A DNA stretch of 64,000 nucleotides from Megaleporinus macrocephalus (GCA_021613375.1 CM038703.1:20820194-20884193), one strand, 5' to 3'; counted from the stretch's first letter, positions 47,054 to 60,514 are shown. Made by a program: numbers and translations. Notes: generated by a model from the sequence alone, not told the origin.

Positions 47054-48569
47054 TACAAACCAGATTCCAAAAAAGTTGGGACACTAAACAAATTGTCAAT
47101 AAAAACTGAATGCAATGATGTGGAGGTGCCAACTTCTAATATTTTATTCAGAATAGAACACAAATCACAGATCAAAACTTTAAACTGAGAGAATGTATAA
47201 TTTTATGGGAAAAATATGTTGTTTCTAAATTTCATGGCATCAACAAATCCCAAAAAAGTTGGGACATTTTTACCACTGTGTGGCATCCCCCCTTCTTCTT
47301 ACAACACTCAACAGACGTCTGGGGACAGAGGAGTCCAGTTTCTCAAGTTTAGAAATAGGAATGCTCTCCCATCCATGTCTAATACAGACCTCTAACTGTT
47401 CAGTCGTCTTGGGCCTTCTTTGTCGCACTTTCCTCTTTATGATGCACCAAATGTTCTATAGGGGAAAGATCTGGACTGCAGGCTGGCCATTTCAGTACCC
47501 GGATCCTTCTCCTACGTAGCTATGATGTTGTGATTGCTGCAGAATGTGGTCTGGCATTATCTTGTTGAAAAATGCAGGGTCTTCCCTGGAAGAGATGACG
47601 TCTAGATGGGAGCATATGTTGTTCTAGAACCTGAACTTAGTTCTCTGCATTAATGGTGCCTTTCCAGACATGCAAGCTGCCCATGCCACAAGCACTCATG
47701 CAACGGAGCGTTTATAACAACTTGGGTTATCCTTGTCCTCTCTGGTCCGGATGACATGGCGTCACAGTGTTCCATAAAGAACTTCAAATCGTGACTCATC
47801 TGACCACAGAACAGTCTTCCATTTTGCCACACTCCATTTTAAAAGACCCCTGGCCCAGTGCAAACATCTGAGCTTGTGGAGCTTGCTTAGAAATGGCTTC
47901 CTCTTTGCACTGTAGAGTTTCAGCTGGCAACGGCGGATGGCACGGTGGATTGTGTTCACTGACAATGCTTTCTGGAAGTATTCCTGAGCCCATTCTGTTA
48001 TTTCCTTGATAGTGGCATTCCTGTTTGAGGTGCAGTGACGTTTAAGGGCTCGGAGATCACGAGCATCCAGTAGAGTTTTACGGTCTTGACCCTTACGCAC
48101 AGTGATTGTTCCAGATTCTCTGAATCTTATTATGATGTTATGCACGGTTGATGATGATAACTTAAAAGTCTTTGCTATTTTACGCTGGGTAACACCATCC
48201 TGGTATTGCTGCACTATCTTTCTGCGCAACAATGGTGGAATTGGTGATCCTCTTACCATCTTATCTTCAGAGAGACACTGACACTCTGAGAAGCTCTTTT
48301 TAAACCCAATCATGTTGTCAATTGACCTAATTAGTGTTAATTGGTCTTCCAGCTGTTCGTTATATGCTCAATTTCCTTTTTCCAGCCACTTATTGCTACT
48401 TGTCCCAACTTTTTTGGGATTTGTTGATGCCATAAAATTTTGAAACAACATATTTTCCTCTTAAAATTATACATTCTCTCAGTTCGGATGTTGGCACCTC
48501 CACATCATAGCATTCAGTTTTTATTCACAATTTGTTTAATGTCCCAACTTTTTTGGAATCCGGTTTGTA
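47054..48569 (-). mobile_element. Complete Tc1-like transposon with IR/DR ends
   Basis: The element spans 47056-48567 (1512 bp) between TA dinucleotides. The outer ends CAAACCAGATTCCAAAAAAG and CTTTTTTGGAATCCGGTTTG are inverted repeats. Each arm is about 200 bases and carries a second, inner copy of the CCCAAAAAAGTTGGGAC motif (47248-47265 and 48403-48421), so each arm holds two direct repeats. This is the IR/DR layout seen in Sleeping Beauty-type Tc1 elements. The arms also share GGCATCAACAAATCCC and GATGTGGAGGTGCCAACTTC-like parts. It encodes one minus-strand transposase, now broken. Confidence 0.9.
47270..48313 (-). pseudogene. Tc1-like transposase, broken
   Basis: A transposase of this family binds the IR/DR ends and moves the element by cut and paste into TA. 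The minus frame is intact from the ATG at 48311-48313 for 183 codons. It holds an N-terminal helix-turn-helix (RRKIVQQYQDGVTQRKIAKTF, residues about 30-50), a second DNA-binding part (LRALKRHCTSNRNATIKEI; INTIHRAI-like), then the first catalytic Asp in VLWSDESRFEV. A TGA at about 47762-47764 ends the frame. A deletion of some 40 bases shortly after removes the MVWG-type stretch. Later shifted frames still show QQDNARPHS (second Asp) and CSPDLSPIE (Glu). The original stop TAA is at 47270-47272, giving about 347 codons, the normal Tc1 length. Inactive. Confidence 0.85.
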
Positions 48570-48900
48570 TATTAAACATAGCAGTTTACAGCACTTATAT
48601 GCTAAAGCCATTTCATGAAGGTAAATGAAGTGAATGAGTGCATGTGCACCAACCTTGACCTCATATGATAGTTTAATAAATCCTCAGTACCTAGTAGTGC
48701 TATGCCTGGTATGTAGTGTGTAGGCTGTACTTTAGCTTTCAAAATAATTTCGCTTTTAATTAATACGTTTTAGAAGTGGTATAAAATGGCTGGTTATGGT
48801 ACAATCCTGGTACATTGCCTTACAATGAAAGTTGTACAAAGTATAATTATCTCTTTCTCTTTTAAATTTACCTTTTGGAGACACACCAACCAAAAAGTCT
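48570..48900. other. Unassigned DNA
   Basis: Spacer of about 330 bases between the two Tc1-like elements. Nothing recognised. Confidence 0.5.
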
Positions 48901-49302
48901 GACACGGTCTTTCCAAAAAGTTGGCATGCAGTGCGAAATGTAAATAAAAACAGAAGCACTTACTGTATGTGCAAGTTATTTACATTTCTTTAAAAAATTT
49001 AGTTGACAACAGAAAAAAGACAAAATATCAAATTTTGAAAGTGAGAAAATTTATTGGAAATATGTGGTTATTTTGAATTTGATGCCAGCAACATGTTTAA
49101 AAAAATTTGGGACAAAAACTGTTGTGTAAAAAGTTGTGTAATGCTGAGAAAAATAAAAAACTAATCTAAACTGATTGGCAACAGGTCAGTAACATGATTG
49201 GGTATAAAAATAGCATCCCAAGGAGTCTTTTAGCAAAAAAGATGGGGAGGGGTTCACATCTCTGTAAAAAAGACTATGCAAACAAATAGTGCAAAGATTC
49301 AG

Positions 49303-49465
49303 AAGCAGAATCAGAATCGTTTATTTTGCCAAGTATGTCACACATACAAGGAATTTGTCTTGGTAAGACACACACGTACGACATAACAAGAACAATATTA
49401 CACTAAGAAAAAGGCACAAGAAGATACAATAAATAGAATAAAGTATAAGAGAAATGTTGTCCCTA
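49303..49465 (-). mobile_element. LINE 3' tail inserted in Tc1 copy
   Basis: On the minus strand the end reads ACAAATTCCTTGTATGTGTG, ACATACTTGGCAAAATAAACG, then GATTCTGATTCTGCTTCTG. This is the usual 3' end of fish LINEs that finish in ACTTGGCCAATAAA followed by GATTCT repeats. Only the last 160 bases are present, a strongly 5'-truncated insertion into the transposon. Confidence 0.7.
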
Positions 49466-50083
49466 AAGGCCAGTAACTGTAACTGCCAGTAACTACTGTA
49501 ACAAACAAAAACTTCCATCTTGGAAGTTTTATTAATATAAAATAACAAAGACCTTGAGGATTTTATCATCCACAGTAAATAATATCATTAAAACATTCAG
49601 AGAATCTGGAGAAATCACTATATTCTTGGGACAAGGCCAAAAATCAATACTGGATGGCCATGATCTTTGGGCCCTCAGACGGCACTACAATAAAATCAGA
49701 CACATTTCTGTAGTGGAAATCCCTGCATGAGCCCAGAAACACTTCTGATAACCACTGTCTCTACATCCACAAACGCAAGCAACAATTCTGCCATTCTAAG
49801 AAATAGAACATATATAAACAGGATTCGTCACTGCCATCTCTGGGTCTGAGCTTATTTAAGATGGCCTGAAGTGAGGTGGAAAAGTGTCCTGTGGGTTGAC
49901 TAATGAAAATTAAATTTTTTTTTAAGGAAATTATGGACACCATGCGTGTCGGCCTAAAGAAAAAAGTACTAGCCGGCTTGTTATCAGCGTATGCCTCAAA
50001 AACCAGCATCTGTTATGGTATGGAGGTGCATTAGTGCACATGGCATGAGTGACTTGCACATTTATAAAGGCACCACTAATGCT

Positions 50084-50136
50084 AAATATATATGTAAATA
50101 TATATGTAAATATATATAAATATATATATATATATT

Positions 50137-50222
<86 letters not shown>
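50084..50222. repeat. (TA)n microsatellite inside Tc1 copy
   Basis: TAAATATATATG-type units give way to about 70 bases of pure TA. It sits where related elements have a short TATATACA-like stretch just before TTTTGGAGCAA. The isoleucine/tyrosine frames on the minus strand are artefacts of it. Confidence 0.95.
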
Positions 50223-50226
<4 letters not shown>

Positions 50227-50759
50227 TTTTGGAGCAATATATGCTGCCATCCAGACAGTATCTTTTTCAGGGAAGGTCTGGCTTGTTTCAATAGGATAAT
50301 GCCAAACCAGACAGGGCTCCTTGGTAAAAGAGTCTGGGTGCTAAACTGGCCTGCCTGCAATCCAAACGTGCCACCCACTGAAAACATGTGGTGCATTATG
50401 AAAAAGGGAAAAATACGACACTCCAGTATAGCAGTTGGTCTTCTTAGCTCCCAAACGCCTACAAAATGCTGTTGTAAGAAGAGGTGATGCAACACAGACT
50501 CAGCCTTTCTGCACTTTTTATACCCAGTTATGTTACTGACCAGTTGACAATTAACCTAATTCATTGTGGCGTGTTTGTTTCTTGCCCAACCCAACTTTTT
50601 TGTAACATGTTTCAGGCATCAAATTCAGGACATATATTATCAAGAAACAATAACATTTCTCAGTTTCAACATCGGATGTCTTTGTATACTGTCAACTAAA
50701 TATAGAGTTGAAATGATTGTTGGGCACAGTGTTCCAACTTTTTTGGAAACTGTATTAAA

Positions 50760-51240
50760 TAAAGAAAAGTATCATCTAAATCTGCTTTATACATAAACTT
50801 TGCCTGAACTCTCTTTAAGCCTCCGCTGAGTGAATCTCATACAATATTCTGCTGCAGCATCCAAAAAGATGCCACAGTGCCAGATAAATCCCTGATAAAG
50901 GATTGATAACCACTGATTTATGTATGCAAACCAAGACGATTTACTTCCACCCTGGGTCAACTTAATCCTCGGAGCCAATAATTGAAGTCAATCATGGCCA
51001 GTGATGGCAACAGGCCAGGGTCACACAGGCCACTACCTGCATTTATCCGGAGACACAAACTCAATTAGCTTGAATATGAGCTTGAATTCTTTAGGACTCT
51101 TTACGGTTAGTTCCTTTTACTCTGTCACATGCATGAATGCTTTTATAGACTTTATAGACTTACTTCTTAATTTAAAGCCCAGAGCACAAGAACACAAAGG
51201 TTATTTTCATTATATATTCCCCTAAAATTCTTGGTTGAAG
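50760..51240. other. Unassigned DNA
   Basis: No gene or repeat is recognised in this stretch. Confidence 0.45.
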
Positions 51241-53260
51241 GTCTTTACACCTTTCGTCTAGCGATGACCTTTTAATAGTTCGCGTTAAGCACATCAGATT
51301 GAAAAGTTCTGGAAAATATGAAAAGGTCACCTTCGGTGCTTTGACGGTGCCAGATTTTATGGTCTTAACCAAAGCCAACGCCATGGCACCCAGAATCTCT
51401 TGAAGATGAATTTGATTGGCACAGGAACTGTATTGCTACATGATGAAGCTAAGATTTAATCATCATTTCAAGGCGAGTCTTATTTCTGGCATTTGAGAGA
51501 GCTGGTGTTTTGGTCTATGCATAAAGATTATGCAATGTTTTACAATGCTGATGAGCGGAAAGAGCTAATAATGTTTAAACGATGATCAGAGTTGGCCAGC
51601 ACAGCATTCGGATGACTGGGCTCAGTCCCACCATGCCTCCAGGTAAATAGTGTATATGAACGTATGGGAGACACCAAGTGCCAATTTAGCCCCAGGCTAC
51701 CGAAATGTTAACACAAATGACTGTACGCAGGACTCCGTAAAAGCTTTGGGTTTTATGGCCTCATCTTTGCAGGACCGCTTACACAGCAGCCGACCCATGT
51801 GACCTAAGAGTCCATTCTCGATGTCTCTGAAGTGCATCTACTATTCCTCTGGGTAAATATGAACTCCAATAGCCAATACCATTTGACATTTGTTCTCTGG
51901 TTCCATCCAACTTTCAAACGTCTCCATATATATTTCCAAGGAAGCCCGTATTCTAATGTGCTGTATTTCCGAACCCAATAAAAACCTTCACCGCAGATAA
52001 ATAGCTGTCACTGGTATTGACATGTGCTTCCCTTCCATTGCAACAAAGGTGAGAGTTCATTGGTTTTGTCGAGTGGAATAGGAAGACAAATGGAAGGCTT
52101 TCTGTGCAGATGGATTTTGGCTGCGTGCCGTGGGCTGCTGCCTCCAGCCCAACAGGGTCCCTGTGCTGGCATCAGGTTCCATATGGAGACGGCACAGAGG
52201 CAGGGCTATCAAGTGCTGCCCACACAATCAAAATATAAATACTGCACACTTTATAGCTACTCTTCAAATTTCACAGCAACGACAAATCCCAAACATGTCA
52301 CAGCTAATTATAAGCACGAAAGGACATTCCATCCTGTTGTTGTGCAAGCTGAAGCTACAGTGGAGCTGAAGCAGGTAAAGAATGTAGGAATTAAATATGA
52401 CGAAGAAATCTGATGATGTGACTGTGCTTGACAATATGGTGGCTTGATTATCTGCTTTCCTGACCAGAAACACATTGTTTACTACTTAAAATGTCATTAG
52501 CAAGGAAGCCCGCTCTGAAACTTGAATTTCTTTTCGGCAGATTGCTCTTCTAAAATGAGGAAAATACACTTTGGAGGCCAGACAGGAATACGATATTTCA
52601 CCTAAAATGTGTAACAAATGATCTGTCAGAGTCCAGTCGTTTGTCATAGCGACTCCTGCTGTGTGCAAATTCTCAGAAAGCTTTTCACTGCTCTTCATGA
52701 GGAGCATTTAAACGCTCATTTTGTGGAGCAGAAAAAGAAATACGTTCAGGAACTTGTCTTTGAGCTGCCCATTATTTTTTACTGTGGAATCCCTCAAGGA
52801 ACCTTTTCAGAGTAATAGGGGTGAAAAACAGGGAATTTCCTATGAATTTAAGAGTTCCTAATTTCAACATTAGAGAATCAGACATAGACCCTTTCAATGG
52901 ACAGCCACTTCTGTCAGCGATGTTGTTTCTGAAAGATTTAATTGTGCCCTGCAGTATGTGCAACAAGCATATAAAAAAGCATTAGGTACGACCCCATTAT
53001 ACCAAATCACCACTTGAAGGTTATGGGAGGACGTTATGGCAGGATGGATACATCATTAAGGCCCTTGTTTTCTTCTGTAAACAGCACTGTCCTTAACACT
53101 AGCGATCTGTGACTGAATTAGCATAGATAGCAATTGACACTAATTGAATTAGGAGCTAACTGATCCAGACAAGTTGGGTTTCAGTTTATCGCCAAACAAT
53201 GGACATGATTCACATGTATTTTGATGTGCTGGCAATCAGTAATCACAAATGAGTAATTCA
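51241..53260. promoter_or_regulatory. Candidate conserved noncoding cluster
   Basis: About 2 kb free of recognised repeats, with more CpG than the flanks and AT-core motifs in unique context (AAGATTTAATCATCATTTC near 51448; ATTGACACTAATTGAATTAG near 53132). Overlapping short frames on both strands (longest 129 codons at 52024-52413) have no domain. Enhancer cluster is inference from composition. Confidence 0.33.
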
Positions 53261-53570
53261 GTGCATATGACCTTTAAAAATAAAAGCATTCTTTGGAACA
53301 AACCATAGGAGAACCTTTGATTGTTTTTAAACCACCTTTGAATGTTTTTTACAGGAACACTATAGTTTTTTTTAACCTAACCTCTAATTTTATGGGTGAA
53401 AAATAGAGCATGAACAGCTTTATCATCTATTAAAATGTTCTTTCGGGCAGTTGTTTTCAAACCAGCCTACAGGGACCTATCTGAATGTGTCGAGAGTTAA
53501 AAATTCTGGACTATGGACACTGCTTTAAGGAATCAAAGATGGTTTTTCTGTAACTTTCTTGTAGAAGTTA
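53261..53570. other. AT-rich unassigned DNA
   Basis: TTCTTTGGAACAAACC and AGAACCTTTGATTG near 53290-53325 resemble the dispersed GGTTC..GAACC repeats. Otherwise nothing recognised. Confidence 0.4.
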
Positions 53571-54915
<1,345 letters not shown>

Positions 54916-56130
54916 ACAACTGTCATGGAACTTTTACTTCTGTGACTGTATATTCTGGGTGTGACAGAAACATGTGGGCAAAACGTCCTGAAGGAGAACA
55001 ACAAACTTTTCTAATGATTGAACTGACACGGCATAATTGGTTGGCAAGATCTAGATTTATTGCAGACCTTACTTTCTGACTTCCTCTCCCAATGGCTCAT
55101 ATAGACAGCACCATGAATAGGTGAAAGAGCAAGAGCAGTGATGTAGGTGTTTTTTTCAGATGTGAACACACTGCCTCCCTCAGGTGAGCTTAGAAAACCA
55201 CATAATGATTCAGGCATCCTTGGTCTGGAAAGATGACTCACTGTATATTCTAACACAGGTCTGAGAATAAGAAAGACATGGCTCTTCCAGTGTTCCTATA
55301 TTATTTAAATCTCTCAGACAGTCTGTACATAAAACCAGCATTATAAAGCATACAAGGGGAGGAACCATTTTTATTTTCTGGGGTCTCCTGCCAACTCGTA
55401 AATGAACTATTAAAGAGTAAGTGAGGTGATAAATGAAAAGGCAACATTTTAGCAAAAGGTTAAGAATATGAGATGCTTGTCCCACACCTTCTAAATTAAG
55501 GGAAGCCTTGCTTCATTTTATTGTGGCCCACCAGATACTTTGGATAGTATGAGGAGCTCATAGCTCACTGATTAAACAATTAGTGGGAATGCTCATAACA
55601 GCATCTTACAGGAAATGTGTGGCCTTTCGGTAAAAAGAGCCAATAGGTTTGCTGGTAAAGCCCGCAAGCAGCCACATGGGAGTACACGATTTAAAAAATG
55701 TTGCTTTTTAAAAAAATATATGTTTTTAAAATGTTTATGTTCAATAGATCACTGGCCTTTTATGACATTAGCGCATGGACTGGTGATAATTGTTGTCTCT
55801 TCATTCATTAAATTATTTTTGCCTACTACTTACAGCAGTTCTATATGCTTTTGAAAGCTGGAAAAACTGGTATAAAAGCAAGTAAAATTTATTACATACT
55901 TACATATGACATATCTATTATTGCCAGCACTGTGTAAGTTATGTTTAATTTTATTGGATATCTGTGTCAATAGGGAAGCACATATTGCTGTATCCTCCAC
56001 TTCCATGCTGACAATATAGGAAAGCATTATGTTCACAAATATTCTGATTGGTCTACAGATGCTCTGTGTTCTTCTGTAGGAACTGTCTCAAAATTCCTAG
56101 ATATACAGCGTGCCTCATTTGAAATCTTAT
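54916..56130. other. Unassigned DNA
   Basis: No gene or named repeat is recognised in this stretch. Confidence 0.45.
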
Positions 56131-57150
56131 TTGTGTAATATGTGTGGTTGGACATAACGTTTGGACATATCAGGTATGTTTTTTGTTGTATAATCAGGCT
56201 GACATTATGGTGGCAAATGGTCGTTTTCATTTTCAGCTCGCGCTAATGGCAGTGTCAGTGAGAATTTCATTACCACTAGGCGGAAATGTCGACCTTTCAT
56301 TAGATCGAATGAGATTTTTTGCCAAAGCTTTTCAAACCTCATAACAGTTGCCATAAAACAAATGTTACAGTGGGTTGCGCATGGACAGGTTAGTTGCGCT
56401 CTTTGTTGCAATCCTGCCAATCCCAGAAATTCCTGATTGCAACTATTAAGGATAGTACTGATTCTAGTCTCATGGACACATTGTGTAAGAAAATGAGGGA
56501 AAAAAGCACATACAAATACAAAGTACAAATAATGTCTATGTAAACATACATAGTTGTTTGCATGTGATATTCCTAGACAACATCTCACAAAGCAGAAAAA
56601 AGGAGCTCCTCACCATCGAGCTTCTCAATTTTTTGAGCTGTGGTATATGTTTTCTCCCTTGTCAGATGAAGGCAGAGGAGTTTTATGGAAATGAGGAAAC
56701 CTGCCACAGGGGATACGCAGCGAACGAGGTGCTAGATACAGTCAATCTATATTTGCTATTCATCATTTTTTCTTTTTTCTTCTCTCTCTTTCTCCCTCGC
56801 TCCCCTTCTGCTACAAGTTCCAGTTTCAAAATTCTCCATTCCTGCCTTTCATCTCTTTTAAAGATGGTGCAATTTACACTTCGTCCTCAGATTCATTCCT
56901 GTCTGGTTATCTCAGCACATCACCTCCATTCCTGAGAGATTGAGCGATGACTCACTGAAGCCGACTCTTCTACAAATTCGATGCAAGGGGGCCGTTTTTT
57001 TATACTGCACCCTTCTTTTTATCTAATGTCCAGAGACACATTTGATTTTGTCTAACATAAGACGTAAGGGGCACCTTCATCCTGCTTGCATCATAAATCT
57101 GGGCAAAGAGCTGAGTTTGAACACCATCATCCTTCACCTCAGCATGGGTG
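56131..57150. promoter_or_regulatory. Candidate conserved noncoding block
   Basis: A repeat-poor block with elevated CpG around 56220-56400 and 56690-56730 and a pyrimidine-rich patch at 56766-56815. Overlapping frames of 125-127 codons on both strands have no domain. A regulatory reading is inferred only from composition. Confidence 0.27.
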
Positions 57151-57299
57151 ATATGGCCTGAGAGTGACTGAGACAAAAAGAGGTAGACGTGCCCTAATAT
57201 TCATTCCTGTACTACCACTGCCATCTGCTGCACACCACATATACCAGCACCATCACATGAAAGCACTGACTGCTCCTGTTACAACTGCATCATGTACTC

Positions 57300-57420
57300 T
57301 TTTGAAAATAAAGGCTCCTAAAGGGTTCCTTGGAGCAATGCTTTAAAACAACCATCTCTGGTTGCTTTAAAATACCTTCCAATAGGAGGCTCTTTGAAGA
57401 AAAATACAGGGATTCTTAAC
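57300..57420. repeat. GGTTC..GAACC dispersed repeat
   Basis: AAAGGGTTCCTTGGAGCAAT then CCATCTCTGGTTGC and GGAGGCTCTTTGAAGAAAAA. It resembles diverged copies of a fish MITE with AAAGGTTCTTTGGAGAACC phrases; related pieces lie at 38.03, 58.43 and 60.23 kb. Confidence 0.4.
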
Positions 57421-57479
57421 TTAATCACCCACATCTGAAACATACAATGACTCATGGAACAAAACACTGAGTCTTCAAA

Positions 57480-57585
57480 ACACAGATTTACAGAGAAGGG
57501 CAAACGTTCTTATCTTTCAATGTGAGTTCATGTAGAAAGATTTTAATCAAAGTCATTTTGGGCTTGTTCTATTTACAACCGATTA
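57480..57585 (+). repeat. Internal piece of the ATATCAT MITE family
   Basis: TTTACAGAGAAGGGCAAACG ... TTTCAATGTGAGTTCATGTA ... CAAAGTCATTTTGGGCTTGT matches, diverged, 8950-9035 inside MITE copy 1 (TTACAGGAGAGGACAAACAT ... CAAGTGATTTTGGAGCATGT). The terminal repeats are not evident here. Confidence 0.45.
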
Positions 57586-58400
57586 CCAACATTGGCTTGA
57601 CAGATGCAGTAGATTAGGTTGGAAAATGCTGGAGTTTTCTTTAAAAGAACTAGCCACTGAAGAGAACCAAACACAACTCTTCTACACTCTCCACCACAAT
57701 CTACCGAGTTCTTCTAAAACTACCACAAAGAGTGTTTTGAGCAGTGACATGGAGGAGCCATCTTCTTTTCCTGTAATGTAATTTAATACAATATCTCACA
57801 TTTTAATGCACATTAATACAATATAACACAAAACAAGTTCACACAAGGGTGTAGCATCAAGTAGCACTGCACCGATGGCGTATTCTAACGTATTGTCAAT
57901 CATGCTGAAGGTCCTGCTTCCCAGTTAGATCATTTATGGACAAGTAGCCAATTAAAGGAAGAGCAATCACTACAAGGGCTGAAGCTATTGGTAAGCGACC
58001 ACTGCTGCCCACTCCAGTCAATAAGCTGCATGCTGCAGTAAACCAAAGATGTTATGTAAAGGAACTCCTTCCTCTAGACTGGTAAGTAAACAGCTGTTAA
58101 ATGTAGCATTGAGGACAAGTAACTATGCTCTTCCTTGTTTCTTACGATAGGGGTGAACACCACAACCTTTTGGTGATATGTTGTTTGGAGTATGAATTTA
58201 ACAGGTTGCCTCATTTTACAAATTACCCCTTTAAAGAATCATCCAATGAAAGTTTTTCGTAACTAAAGGTAGTAGATAGTAGTCTTTGAAAGAGTGAGAA
58301 AAAGAAAAACAGATCTATGAATGTTTATGTGGTTTATTTCTAAAGGTTCCTCATACTCATTAAATGTTTTTACAATAAAGCTTGGCCAAATAAGCATCAA
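57586..58400. other. Unassigned DNA
   Basis: No gene recognised. Confidence 0.45.
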
Positions 58401-58500
58401 TTAAAAGTTGTTTTGACAGTGCAAGGAACCTCTTTTGGAACCTCACCTTATTTTAAAGAGTGCATGGCATCACTTCAAAAAACCATTTAGTTTTAAGAGT
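58400..58500. repeat. GGTTC..GAACC dispersed repeat
   Basis: GCAAGGAACCTCTTTTGGAACC followed by TTATTTTAAAGAGTGCATGG matches the AGAACC...TTTTTAAGAGTG end of the same dispersed family. Confidence 0.4.
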
Positions 58501-59090
58501 CTAGCAACCTGAAGCTCAGCTACAATCCTACTGAGCTGCTAATGAGCATACATTCAGTGCACATAAAAAGGGATCTATTTATGCCCACAAAGACGACCAC
58601 TTATACAGATTTAATTGACTCTGTGTTGCAGCACCATTCGAACAATACAGCTAAAGCACACTAGACAAGAACACAGAGAGCACTGTTGTTCTCGTCTGTG
58701 ACGCCAAGCTCCAATTTGTCTTCATCCAAACACTACAACCACAGACATGTTTTCTAATGGGCTTGGAAAAGGAGACATTAGGGCTTGTGTTTGTTGCGGT
58801 GGGCCAGAATAATGTACTGTTGGTTCACCACACTGGCTTTCATCCTTACACACATCCACTGAGAACCGTCATGTGCTCAGGCCAAACCAAAGAGCTTCCT
58901 GTTGCAAACAAGACCGGTTCATTCGCACTTTTGCATAAGGTTCATGGAAATCATAGATGTCCCAGAGTCTGAAGAGCAAGACGATACAAATTTTCAATTT
59001 ATATTCTGTCTATCAGAAAAACAGGAGCTGAAATGTTCATTACAAGAAAATAGAAGTTGGAGAAATGCTGTTTGAAAATATGTCAGATGG
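58501..59090. other. Unassigned DNA
   Basis: No gene or repeat is recognised; the 71-codon frame at 58757-58972 has no domain. Confidence 0.4.
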
Positions 59091-59800
59091 GTTGTTTTTT
59101 TTTTCTCCCTGGGTCACTCTTTAAAGAGAGGAGTGATATTAGCATTCAAAGGCTTTACTTTCAAGCACAGGTTCTGGGAAAGTTTAACATTTGAATATGA
59201 ATACCTCACAGTATGTAAACTTAGCCTGCTGCACTAAAAATAATTGCCTTTCTTCATCAAAGTTGTGTTGAAACAAGTGCAGACTTGAGAAGGACGTACC
59301 TCTCTGCATCTGATTCATGAAACGTTTTATAAATTATTGAAATGCGCATCAGATGAATCATCTTAATCTGCATGAAAACAAGAGTTTTTTTCAATTATTT
59401 GTCATTCATTTTACCATTATATACATTTATTTGCATGAAACTGCCCCTAATTCATAGCAATGTGAACCAGTAGCAGCAAAACATTCATTCAGGCTCATGA
59501 GCCATTGTTCTAAGAAAATCCACTAAGCCTTACACTTTGATGAGTGAGCACAGAATTGAGATTACCTAGGACTGCTAATGCGCCACGATTGCATGTCTGA
59601 TTGCTATTTATTAGTACATTTGAGGAATAATGAGCTGATAAATATCCAAGCCTGCAAATTCCAGACCAATTATCTGCAATTACTGTCATAGATATATTAC
59701 AAATGCTGTTCTACTCCAGATATTTACCATGATTGAGATTATTTATATTAGATTTGGCTAATGCCATGATTTTGCCAATTGGGGGAGGGGTGCCATTATT
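59091..59800. promoter_or_regulatory. Candidate conserved noncoding element
   Basis: Repeat-free, AT-rich but non-simple sequence packed with POU/homeodomain-like and GATA-like cores: CATTTGAATATGAATACC at about 59189, AAAATAATTGCC at about 59236, GATTGCTATTTATTAG at about 59599, TAATGAGCTGATAAATATCC at about 59628, CCAATTATCTGCAATTACTG at about 59668. No coding frame. Of all the blocks here this one looks most like a deeply conserved enhancer, but only alignment could show it. Confidence 0.42.
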
Positions 59801-60224
59801 TGTCACTGTAATACCTTAATGGCCAAGTCTCATACCAGACTCTGCTGAACTTCCCCATTCACACAATGTCACATATGTTAAGACCAACAGAATCGCAACC
59901 AGCCAGTTCAAGTACACCATCAGGGTAGCAATAAATATCACTGTCTGCATGAAATCTCTAAATCTCTAACTCATACTAAATGTATTGTTTTGGACTAACT
60001 AATTTCAACCTAAGTGTATTTACATTGCAAATAAGCTTTGATTTAAAGACGTATTTAACACATTTGGTTGTGCCTTTGCATTTTTTGCTTTTGGATGTTC
60101 TGCTACATAAGTCTTTTAGAGTTTAACAGCAACTAGACTTTAATACATTCAATAAAACAAGTATTTACTTAAAAACGTTTTAGGATAGAACTTCTTATAC
60201 ATGCTTAACAACCTATTTATTTAT

Positions 60225-60315
60225 ATATACTCTTAAAAGGTCCTTTATGGAACCAAAAGTGGTGAGGCTGGCTCATCTTTCTACAGAAGAGCATACCTTT
60301 TAAAACCTTATATAG
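60225..60315. repeat. GGTTC..GAACC dispersed repeat
   Basis: ACTCTTAAAAGGTCCTTTAT GGAACC carries the ACTCTTAAAA start and GGTCC..GGAACC pairing typical of this dispersed family; right end CTTTTAAAACCTTATATAGG. Confidence 0.4.
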
Positions 60316-60514
60316 GAATCTGATAGCAATGTCAGCTACAAAAAGTGAATATATTATTATGTTATATTTTTTATTCCCATATTGTTATAAATATACAATT
60401 AAAATGATCTGTATTTGCTTCATGGAAGGGGCAAAGACCTGTGATGTGATCAGTCTAAATGACACCACTAAGCTTAATGCAATAGTAAATCATTATCAGC
60501 AATTGTTTAAGATC

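Larger units (their letters stand above)
48902..50752 (+). pseudogene. Decayed Tc1-like transposon (GATGCCAGCAACA family), copy 2
   Basis: The left arm TTTCCAAAAAGTTGG near 48911 pairs with the right end CCAACTTTTTTGGAAA near 50732-50747. The interior follows the same fish Tc1 family as 39.57-40.61 kb: TTGATGCCAGCAACATG (49079), CATGATTGGGTATAAAAATAG (49194), GAATCTGGAGAAATCAC (49602), GGTATGGAGGTGCATTAGTG (50018), TTTTGGAGCAATATATGCTG (50227) and CCCACTGAAAACATGTGG (50374). Transposase-coding frames are shattered. It is interrupted by a LINE tail (about 49303-49465) and by a TA microsatellite (50126-50222). Confidence 0.75.

Noticed and set aside
50062..50495. Isoleucine/tyrosine-repeat frames
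   Set aside because: Produced by the TA microsatellite inside a dead Tc1 element.
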